From CANGYM01 sp044372405 (GTDB lineage: Bacteria > Pseudomonadota > Alphaproteobacteria > JAJTHO01 > CANGYM01): a stretch of DNA of 29,038 nt. The position numbers were made by a program, and so were the translations under genes. The DNA lies in assembly GCA_044372405.1 (NCBI GenBank), contig JBILRW010000014.1:1-29038 (forward strand). The letters run 5' to 3'. The first letter of the stretch is position 1, and each line of letters opens with the position of its first letter. The notes under the pieces are model-generated. The model saw only the letters and a program-made list of their open reading frames with translations, was not told the DNA's origin and searched no databases. This document shows, one piece after another, positions 1-7,751 of the stretch.

Positions 1-247
1 CCATGTTAATCAGCAAATCTGGCTTTTGTTTTTCAATCAGCGCAATAACCTGCGCCGTATCATCGCCATCAACCTCAGAAACGGTGATGGGGGATGCACA
101 GTCCTTCTGGACAGCCAGACAACTTTCTAGTCGGCGAGAGGCCAAATGGATGCTCTTAAAAACATCCGTATTCATGGCGCATTTTTTGGCCACAACGGAT
201 CCCGCCGCGCCTGCACCGATGATCAAAACACGACCCATGGCGTTCAT
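1..247 (-). CDS. Saccharopine dehydrogenase family protein, N-terminal part (probable carboxynorspermidine dehydrogenase)
   Basis: Partial gene running off the left edge; only the first ~82 codons are present. The reverse strand reads MNAMGRVLIIGAGAAGSVVA and continues through HLASRRLESC to KPDLLIN. GxGxxGS near residues 10-17 is the Rossmann dinucleotide-binding motif, and the pattern of the whole stretch matches the LYS1-type saccharopine/carboxynorspermidine dehydrogenases of polyamine synthesis. The ATG at 247 is preferred because GAGGACAAA precedes it; an in-frame ATG at 238 is possible. The broken deoxyhypusine synthase-like gene further right would also fit a polyamine context, now separated from this gene by the ParA/AlbA_2 pair. 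Family membership is seen in the sequence; the exact substrate is inferred. Confidence 0.8.
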   Translation of the reverse strand, partial: MNAMGRVLIIGAGAAGSVVAKKCAMNTDVFKSIHLASRRLESCLAVQKDCASPITVSEVDGDDTAQVIALIEKQKPDLLINM

Positions 248-303
248 TTTGTCCTCTATCCTTGGTGTTCATTAAGCAGGGAGCAATTTAAGGCATAAGC
301 CAC

Positions 304-326
304 AAAAAACCAAAAGGTTATTTTGG
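304..326 (-). terminator. Rho-independent terminator after the ParA-like gene
   Basis: On the minus strand CCAAAA, a 5-nt loop and TTTTGG form a 6-bp stem followed directly by TTTTTT. It lies about 20 bp after the stop of the ParA-like gene and would separate that operon from the dehydrogenase gene at the left edge. The stem is short and AT-rich, so it may be a weak terminator. Confidence 0.55.
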
Positions 327-346
327 GGAGATTAAAACAGCAACGG

Positions 347-1357
347 TCATTCAATAAAACCCCTATCAGGAAACGGCACACCCATGTTAGCAGCAATTTT
401 CCCAGCCAATGCCAAAAAATCATCATAACATTCTTTGACGGCATAAACGTGCGCCCCAATGGCACCATCGGCAGGTTTTAAGTGAAAGATAGGCTTGTTC
501 CCTTCCTGTGCCAGCGGCATAAGACTGGGGTAGTGCTTTAATTGTGCCAGTTTGTAAGGATCATCCTCAACCCTGATGGCGTGTTCAGGCTTTTCGTCCA
601 ATACGTATTCACGATAGACGGCAGGGATTTTGTCCAGCCAACGCTGATACGCTTTTACGGGTGTGTTTCCTCCTTTAACGCCATGCTGCATGACAACATA
701 ACCTATAGGATTCATGCTGCCCGTCGGTAAGGAGATAGAGGTATTTGGCGGTAGTTTTGATTTTCGCTCATCCCAGCCCTTTCTCCAGTTCTGCAGGGTA
801 GGCCCTAAGTTGCGCAACCCTTGTAGGGAAAATAAATCTGGCGCGAGAGGAAAAACAACATAATCCGTTGCAATAAGAGCAGCCCGATTGATCGCCCCAA
901 GATTCGGACCAACATCAATCAAAACAATCTGGGCAGGATGTTGCTCGACAGCCTTTAGTATCATTCTATAAAATGCAGTAGTAAACCGATATCCTCTGAC
1001 ATTATCACCTAAACACTCAAGCCACGTTTTAGAAAGCTCATCTTCAACCTTTGCCAAGGCGAGGTTTCCGGATATCAAGGCAAGATTAGGACTTACTTTT
1101 TCTAAATGCGGCGTATCAATATCACCTGTACCGTCCATTAACGGACGCAAACAGTCGGAAATTGTATTGCTGTCTTCATGACCCCAAAGCGTTTCCAGAC
1201 GATCTTTATCTAAAAACATAGAGGTAAGATTCGACTGTGGATCAAGATCAACCGCCAGCACCGGAACACCCCTGTCTGCGAACATCCACGCCAGATGATA
1301 CACCAACGAAGTTTTACCCACCCCGCCTTTGTTATTAAAAAAAGCAATGGTTTTCAT
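347..1357 (-). CDS. ParA/MinD-type P-loop ATPase
   Basis: A 336-residue deviant Walker ATPase of the ParA/Soj (CbiA-type) superfamily. Visible motifs are the deviant Walker A box KGGVGKT (residues 10-16), VDLDPQSNLT (36-45) for the A' region, and IDVGPNLG (147-154) as Walker B, followed by VVFPLAPDLFSLQGL. It is longer than minimal ParA (about 250 residues), with an extra C-terminal part. No ParB gene or parS-like array is seen nearby, so ordinary replicon partitioning is not supported. The start overlaps the stop of the upstream AlbA_2 gene by 4 bp (ATGA), so the two are co-translated. A role in defence or in positioning of the partner is inference only. Confidence 0.85.
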   Translation of the reverse strand: MKTIAFFNNKGGVGKTSLVYHLAWMFADRGVPVLAVDLDPQSNLTSMFLDKDRLETLWGHEDSNTISDCLRPLMDGTGDIDTPHLEKVSPNLALISGNLALAKVEDELSKTWLECLGDNVRGYRFTTAFYRMILKAVEQHPAQIVLIDVGPNLGAINRAALIATDYVVFPLAPDLFSLQGLRNLGPTLQNWRKGWDERKSKLPPNTSISLPTGSMNPIGYVVMQHGVKGGNTPVKAYQRWLDKIPAVYREYVLDEKPEHAIRVEDDPYKLAQLKHYPSLMPLAQEGNKPIFHLKPADGAIGAHVYAVKECYDDFLALAGKIAANMGVPFPDRGFIE

Positions 1358-2538
1358 TCGGGTCTCTTCTTTATTACCGCAAGAACAAAATTACCATTAC
1401 CTGTAAATTCAGCAGGTGGATTGCCATTAGCCTTCAGGCTGGCCTGTGCCTGTTGAATGCCGTAACCATATCTGTTCACATAGCCTAAGGCTTGCATCAT
1501 CTCGGCAATAACGGGATTTCTGTAATCGCTGGTGGTTTCCATGGTGTCCAAAGTTACAATACCGTAAGGCCCACCTGGGCTATGAATTTCAATCCGATCG
1601 TTAAACCAATAGAATTTTATCGGCGCATTTGATTGATAATCTCGGTGCATAACCGCGTTCATCAAGAGTTCCCGAAGTGCACGCTCCGGATAATCAGGAT
1701 GGGCTTTTTCTGTCAAAAGAGTTTGTTTTTCAAGCACGGTGGTAATATTAACGTGGGACAGTGTGTCCAGTTCACGCAAAACGGATAGCAGGTCGCCGGA
1801 AATCTCGGCTTGATTGGAAATTTCATCGGTTAAAAAGTGACCGTTGATTTTTAAAAACTGTATATAAGCACCCGGTAGGTAGTACCTTGGATTCTTACCA
1901 AACAACAATACGCCAGCATGTGTTGGGCAATGCTTTTTGGTGTCGTAAAAACGCAGCGAGGCCAATTGATTCTCTATGTTCCGATGATTGGCCTCGATGA
2001 TATCCGCCGCGATCACCTGCTGACGATATGTAGCAAAGAGCGCAAGCGATAAATCATCAAGGCTTGCCTCTTGGGCTGGGCTGGAATCAAAAGTTCTTGC
2101 GCTTGCTATTCTGCGTTCGATTAAGGTGCGCTCTTCCTGTTCAGAGGCATAGGCCTTTCTCGGCCCCACACGAACGCATACCCTACCCCTGAATCGGACA
2201 GGGGGAAAAGAGGATGGAAAAACTTCCGCGACGGCAACATCGCCGCCCTCAAAAGAGAACTTTTTAACGGTCATTTGCGGTAGGGGTTGAATGTTGCCGT
2301 TTGCCCGAATCCCAGCAAGGTCTTTCAGCAACTGATCAGAAACAGATATTCCTGCTAATGCGCCATTATCATGTACACCAACGATCAAGTATCCCGGCAG
2401 TTTATTGTTGGGAAGGTCATTGGCAAATGCACAGATGGCCTCAGACATTTTATCCTCTTTCGTGAATGAAGACGTTCTTTCAACCCGATCCGATTCCATA
2501 TCGGTCAAAAGGTGTTTCAATGTCTCGGCATCAATCAT
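1354..2538 (-). CDS. AlbA_2/Schlafen-type putative DNA-binding protein with C-terminal GHKL-like ATP-binding region
   Basis: About 394 residues in the COG2865-like family often annotated as divergent AAA-4 or RecG-related regulator. The N-terminal AlbA_2 domain spans roughly residues 15-130 (ESDRVERTSSF, then GYLIVGVHDNGALAGI). The C-terminal GHKL/HATPase_c_4-like part carries ALRELLMNAVMHRDY (about 287-301) and RYGYGI near 356-361. The ATG at 2538 is chosen because GGAG lies 6 nt before it and it overlaps the stop of a small upstream ORF as ATGA. An in-frame ATG at 2550 with GGAAG upstream is the alternative and adds four residues. It is co-translated with the ParA-like gene. Related proteins occur as regulators and in Schlafen-type defence genes; the function here is unknown. 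Confidence 0.8.
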   Translation of the reverse strand: MIDAETLKHLLTDMESDRVERTSSFTKEDKMSEAICAFANDLPNNKLPGYLIVGVHDNGALAGISVSDQLLKDLAGIRANGNIQPLPQMTVKKFSFEGGDVAVAEVFPSSFPPVRFRGRVCVRVGPRKAYASEQEERTLIERRIASARTFDSSPAQEASLDDLSLALFATYRQQVIAADIIEANHRNIENQLASLRFYDTKKHCPTHAGVLLFGKNPRYYLPGAYIQFLKINGHFLTDEISNQAEISGDLLSVLRELDTLSHVNITTVLEKQTLLTEKAHPDYPERALRELLMNAVMHRDYQSNAPIKFYWFNDRIEIHSPGGPYGIVTLDTMETTSDYRNPVIAEMMQALGYVNRYGYGIQQAQASLKANGNPPAEFTGNGNFVLAVIKKRPE

Positions 2539-2579
2539 GCATGACTCCATGGCAGGGCTTCCAAGTCATAGTGCTTCAT
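2535..2579 (-). CDS. Possible 14-codon leader ORF in front of the AlbA_2 gene
   Basis: The reading frame MKHYDLEALPWSHA starts at an ATG preceded by GGGAAGG at good spacing and ends in a TGA that overlaps the ATG at 2538 as ATGA. This geometry suggests translational coupling of the AlbA_2 gene to a short leader. It could instead be the last codons of an eroded upstream gene, because the frame stays open back to 2801. There is no homology evidence for the peptide itself. Confidence 0.3.
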   Translation of the reverse strand: MKHYDLEALPWSHA

Positions 2580-2679
2580 AGCAGACCTTCCCGTTTTATC
2601 CTTTGGTTTATTGGTTGGGTGATGCGCGTTTAAGGGGTTCCTGTCTTGATGGGTGATCCGCATCCCCGCGTATCTTTGT

Positions 2680-3359
2680 TTATCGTGTCGGAACAGGAAT
2701 TTCACCACTGTAATCGTAAAAGCCCTTACCTTTTTTGCGGCCCAGCCATTCAGCGCACACCACGGTGTCTTGGGCGAAGTTTTTGGGAACACCGCCCCCA
2801 ATCATCAGCAATCCCGTTGTGCCGGCCTGAATTTTTACATCGGTGAGCTCCCGGAAATCCGCGATAGAATCCAACGTGATGCAACCCTGCTTTTTACCCG
2901 CCTGATGCAGCACCAACCCAAACCCAGCGGAAGAATCCGTAAACGCCGGACAAAAAATGGGCACACCGTGTTGATAGGCCAGCTGGACCATGGATTTTGG
3001 CTTTTTGGCCTTACCCGAGGCCAACCAGCGCCCCATTTCATGAATAAACGCGCGAGAGCTATAGGGTCCCGCCGGCAAAGCATCGGCAATGTCCTTGATG
3101 GCATGATCACAGGCCTGAAGATCGTCTTCGTCAATATAATAATCCGACAGGACGGATCGGCCAGCATCATGCCATAAATTTCTGACGCCCGGGCCAGATC
3201 GCGGGATGTAAAGGACATTTTCCCCATTTGATCCACGATGGTGCGGGCATCAAAGGACGTAATATCAATGTGCTCAACCGGGGTGCTGAGCCATTCCTTT
3301 TTTTGAGCGGGATCAAACTGAGCATCCAAAGGCGTCACAGGCAAAGGAACAGAAGACAT
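2680..3359 (-). pseudogene. Deoxyhypusine synthase-like gene with internal deletion, fused to the tail of a 3-hydroxyacyl-CoA dehydrogenase
   Basis: Two frames are needed to read this gene. From ATG 3359 the first frame gives a normal deoxyhypusine synthase (DHS) N-terminus ending around LARASEIYGMMLADPSC. Near 3143-3155 homology jumps to another frame (YYIDEDDLQACDHAIKDIAD, then LPAGPYSSRAFIHEMGRWL), so roughly 75 residues of the NAD-binding core are missing and the frame is shifted. The second frame continues to GGGVPKNFAQDTVVCAE and then changes to WLGRKKGKGFYDYSGE, the C-terminal signature of 3-hydroxybutyryl-CoA dehydrogenases, replacing the DHS C-terminal region. Deletions therefore removed the middle and 3' end and joined two unrelated genes. 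Bacterial DHS relatives usually act in polyamine (homospermidine) metabolism; this copy cannot be functional. Confidence 0.85.
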
Positions 3360-3398
3360 GGGCGGGATCTTTCCAAAAAATGCATGATAAGACAAAAT

Positions 3399-3432
3399 AA
3401 AAAATCAAAACATCACAAATGTTACCATTTGT
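3399..3432 (-). terminator. Rho-independent terminator after lpdA
   Basis: On the minus strand ACAAATG, a GTAA loop and CATTTGT form a perfect 7-bp stem (3415-3432), followed by GATGTTTTGATTTTTT. It lies about 25 bp after the lpdA stop codon and before the DHS pseudogene. Confidence 0.65.
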
Positions 3433-3456
3433 CCACGGTTTTTTTGACACCGCCCT

Positions 3457-4836
3457 CTAAACATGAATCGCCTTGGCAAAGCACGCCAGGGCGGCTTCTT
3501 TTACGGCCTCGTTGAGCGTCGGGTGGGCGTGGCAGGTGCGGGCAATATCCTCGGACGATGCGCCGAATTCAAGGGCCAGAGCCAATTCCGCAATCATCGT
3601 TCCGGCATCAGGCCCCAGGATATGGGCCCCCAGCAAGCGATCGTTGTCTTTATGGGCCAGCAATTTGACAAAACCCACCGCGTTACCGCTGGCTTTGGCC
3701 CGTGAATTGGCGGCAAAGGGAAATTTGCCCACGGTGTAGGGGATGCCTTTGGCTTTCAGTTCGTCTTCGGTATAGCCCACGGTGGCGGCCTCGGGCCACG
3801 TGTACACCACGCCGGGAATGGCGTTATAATTAATGTGGGGCTTTTGTCCGGCCAGCATTTCGACGCAGGCCACACCTTCTTCTTCGGCCTTGTGCGCCAA
3901 CATCGGCCCCGCAATCACATCCCCAATGGCGTAAATACTCGGCACAGTGGTGCGGAAATGCCCATCCACAACAACGCGGCCCCGATCATCGGCGTTCAGG
4001 CCCACGGCGGAGAGATTCAGCCCATCCGTATAGGCCCGCCGCCCCACGGCAATCAAAACCACATCCACCACCAAGGCTTCCCCGGAATCCAGGGTTATTT
4101 TGGCGTTTTTCCCCGTGTTTTCGATGGCTTTTACGGCTGTTTTTGTTTTGATGATCAGGCCCTGTTTGGTCAAAATGCCGTGCATATCTTTACTAATATC
4201 CTGATCCATGGCGGGCAGGATGCGGTCAAAGGCCTCAATCACCGTCACCGTTGCCCCCAGGCGTTGCCAGACACAGCCCAATTCCAAACCAATATACCCC
4301 CCACCAATAACAGCCAGGGTTTTGGGAACTTTGGGCAGGCTAAGCGCCCCCGTGGAGGACACCACGATTTTTTCATCAAACGGCGCAAAGGGTAACGCAA
4401 TGGCATCGGACCCCGTGGCAATCATAATGTTTTTGGCCGTGATGTTGTCTTTGCCCTCCACGGCCAAGGTGTTGGTATTAACGAAAGACGCCGCCCCTTG
4501 AACAAACGTGACGCCGTTTTTTTTAAACAAAAAGGCAATACCCTTGGTTAAATCAGCAACGACTTTGTCTTTGCGGCCCAAAAGAGCCGCCAGATCCAGT
4601 TTGACCGATCCCACCTGAACGCCGTGTTCGGCCAAACTGTGGCTGGCTTCGTGAAATTTTTCTGAGGATTGCAAGAGCGCTTTTGACGGAATACATCCCA
4701 CATTCAAACACGTTCCGCCCAAGGTGGCCCGTTTGTCGATGCACACGACCTTCATCCCCAGCTGGGCCGCCTTAATCGCCGCCACATAGCCCCCGGGGCC
4801 TGCACCAATAATCGCCAAATCGTAATCGTAAGCCAC
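3457..4836 (-). CDS. lpdA: Dihydrolipoyl dehydrogenase (E3)
   Basis: A 459-residue flavoprotein disulfide reductase, the E3 component that reoxidises dihydrolipoamide in 2-oxoacid dehydrogenase complexes and the glycine cleavage system. Visible features are the FAD-binding GAGPGG (residues 11-16), the redox disulfide GGTCLNVGCIPSK (C43 and C48), an NAD-binding GGGYIGLE, the second FAD motif YAIGDV, and the C-terminal HAHPTLNEA with the catalytic His. The GTG at 4836 is chosen as start because GAGG lies 5 nt upstream and the protein then begins VAYDYDLAIIGAG as usual; an ATG at 4905 would add 23 atypical residues. It is divergent from clpB. No other 2-oxoacid dehydrogenase subunit genes are in the window. 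Confidence 0.95.
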   Translation of the reverse strand: MAYDYDLAIIGAGPGGYVAAIKAAQLGMKVVCIDKRATLGGTCLNVGCIPSKALLQSSEKFHEASHSLAEHGVQVGSVKLDLAALLGRKDKVVADLTKGIAFLFKKNGVTFVQGAASFVNTNTLAVEGKDNITAKNIMIATGSDAIALPFAPFDEKIVVSSTGALSLPKVPKTLAVIGGGYIGLELGCVWQRLGATVTVIEAFDRILPAMDQDISKDMHGILTKQGLIIKTKTAVKAIENTGKNAKITLDSGEALVVDVVLIAVGRRAYTDGLNLSAVGLNADDRGRVVVDGHFRTTVPSIYAIGDVIAGPMLAHKAEEEGVACVEMLAGQKPHINYNAIPGVVYTWPEAATVGYTEDELKAKGIPYTVGKFPFAANSRAKASGNAVGFVKLLAHKDNDRLLGAHILGPDAGTMIAELALALEFGASSEDIARTCHAHPTLNEAVKEAALACFAKAIHV

Positions 4837-4934
4837 GTTATCCTCGCAAAGACACTGTAAAAAAATGAACCCAAACCCTATCAGATCCTGTATACTTTGC
4901 AACATGCGGAAGGGGCTCTCGTTTGCATGCCCCT

Positions 4935-4980
4935 CTTGAAAGCCCCAGGAACGATAAAGCCCCAGGAACGATTCCCATAT
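4935..4980 (+). promoter_or_regulatory. Heat-shock (sigma-32) type promoter of clpB, split by a 17-bp tandem duplication
   Basis: CTTGAAA (4935-4941) is a perfect sigma-32 type -35 box and TCCCATAT (4973-4980) resembles its -10 box CCCCATNT. They are now 31 bp apart. The unit AAAGCCCCAGGAACGAT occurs twice in exact tandem (4939-4955 and 4956-4972). Removing one copy restores a spacing of about 14 bp, within the normal range. The second copy has no good -35 (CGATAAA) and the first has no good -10, although a CCCCA at 4960-4964 might serve at an 18-bp spacing. The link with clpB fits family regulation; current activity is unknown. Confidence 0.55.
4939..4972 (+). repeat. Exact 17-bp tandem duplication in the clpB promoter
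   Basis: Two perfect adjacent copies of AAAGCCCCAGGAACGAT. Identity between the copies implies a recent event such as replication slippage. Confidence 0.9.
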
Positions 4981-5020
4981 CCTTTTTTAAGTGCCTATAA
5001 CATCCCAAAGGACGACCCCC

Positions 5021-7579
5021 ATGGACATCGAAAAATTTACCGAAAAAACCCAGAAAAATCTGCAAGCGGCCCAAACCCTGGCCATGCGGGCGGGGCATCA
5101 ACAGGTAACACCGTTTCATATTTTGTCTGTGCTGCTGGATGATGAAGATGGCCTGGCCAAAAATCTATTGGTGGGGGTGGATAGCGCCTTGTTAACACAA
5201 AAAATTGAGGCAGAACTGGCCAAGCTGTCCAAGGTCTCTGGCACCGGCGCCGAAATGCACTGGGGGCGGGAGGCCGCGCAGATTTTGGACGAGGCCACCC
5301 GTTTGGCCACATCCTATAAAGATCAATACGTGACGCAGGAACGGTTGCTTCAGGCCCTGGTGGCGTCCAAAACCGCAGTGGGGGAGCTCATGCGCTCAGC
5401 GGGCGTGACGGCGGAAAAACTAGAGGCCCAAATTACCAAAATTCGCAAGGGCCGCACGGCTGATTCTCCCGCCGCTGAGGGTGGTTATCAAGCATTGAAA
5501 AAATACACGCTGGATTTTACAGAAAAAGCCGCATCGGGCAAAATTGATCCCGTCATCGGGCGGGATGAGGAAATTCGGCGCACGATTCAGGTCCTTTCCC
5601 GCCGCACCAAAAACAACCCGGTCCTGATTGGGGAACCTGGTGTCGGGAAAACCGCCATTATCGAGGGGCTGGCTCAACGCATCGTGAACCGTGATGTGCC
5701 GGATAGTTTAAAGGATAAAAAGTTGTTGTCCCTGGATCTGGGGGCCCTGATCGCGGGGGCCAAGTTTCGGGGGGAGTTTGAGGAACGTCTAAAGGCCCTG
5801 CTGGCTGAAGTTTCCGCCGAAGAAGGCCAGGTGATTTTGTTTATTGATGAACTGCACACTTTGGTCGGCGCGGGCAAGGCCGACGGGGCCATGGATGCCA
5901 GCAATATGCTCAAACCCGCCCTGGCGCGGGGGGATTTGCACTGTATCGGGGCCACAACCCTGGATGAATACCGTAAATATATTGAAAAAGACGCCGCGCT
6001 GGCCCGTCGTTTTCAACCCGTGTTTGTGGATCAACCCAGCGTGGCCGAAACCATTTCGATCCTGCGGGGGATTAAGGAAAAATACGAACTGCACCACGCC
6101 GTGCGCATCAGTGATCATGCCTTGGTCGCCGCCGCCACGCTGTCGGACCGTTATATCAGCGACCGCTTTTTGCCCGATAAGGCCATCGACCTGGTGGATG
6201 AGGCCGCGGCCCGCCTGCGCATGCAAATTCAGTCCAAGCCCGAAGCTTTGGAAGACATGGACCGCCGCATTATTCAATTAAAAATTGAGCAGCAGGCATT
6301 GAAAAAAGAAACCGACGAGGCATCCCTGAAACGTCTGGCGGAATTGGAAAAGGAACTGGCGACCCTCACCGAAACCGCCACGGCCGAAACGGCCAAATGG
6401 CAGGCGGAGCGGGATCAGCTGGGCAGCATTCAAAAGGCCAAAGAGGAACTGGAAACACTGAAAATCGCCCTGGAAACCGCGCAACGCTCGGGGGATCTGG
6501 CCAGGGCCGGGGAGATTGCTTACGGCAAAATTCCCTCATTACAAAAAAAACTGAGCGAGCTAGAGGCCGCCACCCAAGGCCGGACCGATGATACCGTGAC
6601 AGAGCAAGACATCGCCAGCATCGTGTCCCGCTGGACCGGCATTCCCGTGGATAAGATGCTGGAGGGCGAGCGGGAAAAGCTGCTGGCCATGGAATCTGTC
6701 CTATCCCAAACGGTGGTGGGGCAGGCTCAGGCCGTGGCGGCTGTATCCCAGGCCGTGCGGCGTTCCCGCGCCGGATTGCAGGACACCAACCGGCCCATTG
6801 GATCGTTTTTGTTTTTGGGCCCCACCGGCGTGGGAAAAACGGAACTGAGTAAAGCCTTAGCCCAGTTTTTGTTTGATGATGAATCAGCGCTGCTGCGTAT
6901 CGACATGTCCGAATATATGGAAAAGCACGCCGTGGCCCGCCTGATCGGCGCGCCCCCGGGCTATGTGGGGTATGAACAGGGGGGGGCACTGACGGAGGCC
7001 GTGCGCCGCCGTCCCTATCGCATCATTTTGTTTGATGAGGTGGAAAAGGCCCACAACGATGTCTTTAATATATTATTGCAGGTCCTGGATGAAGGCCGCC
7101 TGACTGATGGCCAGGGGCACACGGTGGATTTTAAAAACACCGTGCTGATTCTTACATCGAACCTCGGCAGTGATGTCATTGCCACGCATCCGGCGGGCAC
7201 GCCCTCAGAGATCCTGTTTCCGTTGGTCATGGATCGGGTGCGGGGGGCCTTTCGTCCTGAATTTGTCAATCGGCTGGATGAGATTTTGCTGTTTAACCCC
7301 CTGTCCCGTGACCAAATGGCGGCCATTGTGGATATTCAGCTGAAACGCCTACACAGCCTGCTGGCCGGACGGGATATTGCCTTAACTGTTACCGAGGCCG
7401 CCAAAACCTGGCTGGCGGAACGGGGTTTTGATCCCGCTTACGGCGCCCGGCCGCTGAAACGCGTCATCCAGCGCCATGTTCAGGACCCCCTGGCGGAGGC
7501 CATTTTGCGGGGAACCCTCCCCGATCACACCGCCGTCACCGTGGACGTGGGGGAAAATGGGTTAAGGGTTGTTGTGTGA
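5021..7579 (+). CDS. clpB: ATP-dependent disaggregase ClpB
   Basis: An 852-residue Hsp100 protein that, with DnaK, pulls polypeptides out of aggregates through its hexameric pore. The N-domain (1-145, starting MDIEKFTEKTQKNLQAAQ) is followed by AAA domain 1 with Walker A GEPGVGKT (204-211) and Walker B ILFIDELH. A long charged coiled-coil middle domain comes next, then AAA domain 2 with GPTGVGKTEL (about 600-609), pore loop GYVGYEQGG and RPEFVNRLDE. Length is standard for ClpB, and the middle domain excludes ClpA. The ATG at 5021 gives the canonical N-terminus with AAAGGAC upstream; an earlier in-frame ATG at 4991 would add ten atypical residues. The upstream region has a sigma-32-like promoter altered by a tandem duplication. 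Confidence 0.97.
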   Translation: MDIEKFTEKTQKNLQAAQTLAMRAGHQQVTPFHILSVLLDDEDGLAKNLLVGVDSALLTQKIEAELAKLSKVSGTGAEMHWGREAAQILDEATRLATSYKDQYVTQERLLQALVASKTAVGELMRSAGVTAEKLEAQITKIRKGRTADSPAAEGGYQALKKYTLDFTEKAASGKIDPVIGRDEEIRRTIQVLSRRTKNNPVLIGEPGVGKTAIIEGLAQRIVNRDVPDSLKDKKLLSLDLGALIAGAKFRGEFEERLKALLAEVSAEEGQVILFIDELHTLVGAGKADGAMDASNMLKPALARGDLHCIGATTLDEYRKYIEKDAALARRFQPVFVDQPSVAETISILRGIKEKYELHHAVRISDHALVAAATLSDRYISDRFLPDKAIDLVDEAAARLRMQIQSKPEALEDMDRRIIQLKIEQQALKKETDEASLKRLAELEKELATLTETATAETAKWQAERDQLGSIQKAKEELETLKIALETAQRSGDLARAGEIAYGKIPSLQKKLSELEAATQGRTDDTVTEQDIASIVSRWTGIPVDKMLEGEREKLLAMESVLSQTVVGQAQAVAAVSQAVRRSRAGLQDTNRPIGSFLFLGPTGVGKTELSKALAQFLFDDESALLRIDMSEYMEKHAVARLIGAPPGYVGYEQGGALTEAVRRRPYRIILFDEVEKAHNDVFNILLQVLDEGRLTDGQGHTVDFKNTVLILTSNLGSDVIATHPAGTPSEILFPLVMDRVRGAFRPEFVNRLDEILLFNPLSRDQMAAIVDIQLKRLHSLLAGRDIALTVTEAAKTWLAERGFDPAYGARPLKRVIQRHVQDPLAEAILRGTLPDHTAVTVDVGENGLRVVV

Positions 7580-7601
7580 CATTTGTAGGATTTACGCAGA
7601 A

Positions 7602-7700
7602 CGTCATTGCGAGCCTCCGTAGGAGGCGTGGCAATCCAGTCTTTCCGCGGGTGGCATTTCTGGATTGCTTCCTGCTTCGTTCCTCGCAGTCGCAATGATG
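7602..7700. repeat. Dispersed palindromic repeat (CGTCATTGCGAG type)
   Basis: The ends CGTCATTGCGAG and TCGCAATGATGA are inverted, and inside them CAATCCAG and CTGGATTG form a second inverted pair. This matches the layout of a palindromic intergenic repeat widespread in alphaproteobacterial genomes. It sits between the convergent clpB and TPR genes and could form a long hairpin acting as a bidirectional terminator. The right arm is slightly degenerate. It is a different family from the repeats at 14.9 and 15.3 kb. Confidence 0.7.
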
Positions 7701-7751
7701 AAGATTCTGCTTAAGTCCTGATTTGTTAAAATAAAGAGACCCTAAAATACC

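Noticed and set aside
347..1357. Plasmid partition locus
   Set aside because: No ParB gene, no parS-like iterons and no replication protein are visible nearby.
2535..2801. 88-codon minus-strand frame covering the leader ORF
   Set aside because: Its first half is an out-of-frame reading of the DHS/3HCDH chimera. Only the last 14 codons have a ribosome site, so only these are listed.
6366..6989. 207-codon minus-strand frame inside clpB
   Set aside because: It is Pro/Arg-rich, has no recognisable motif, and is fully opposite the clpB coding frame.
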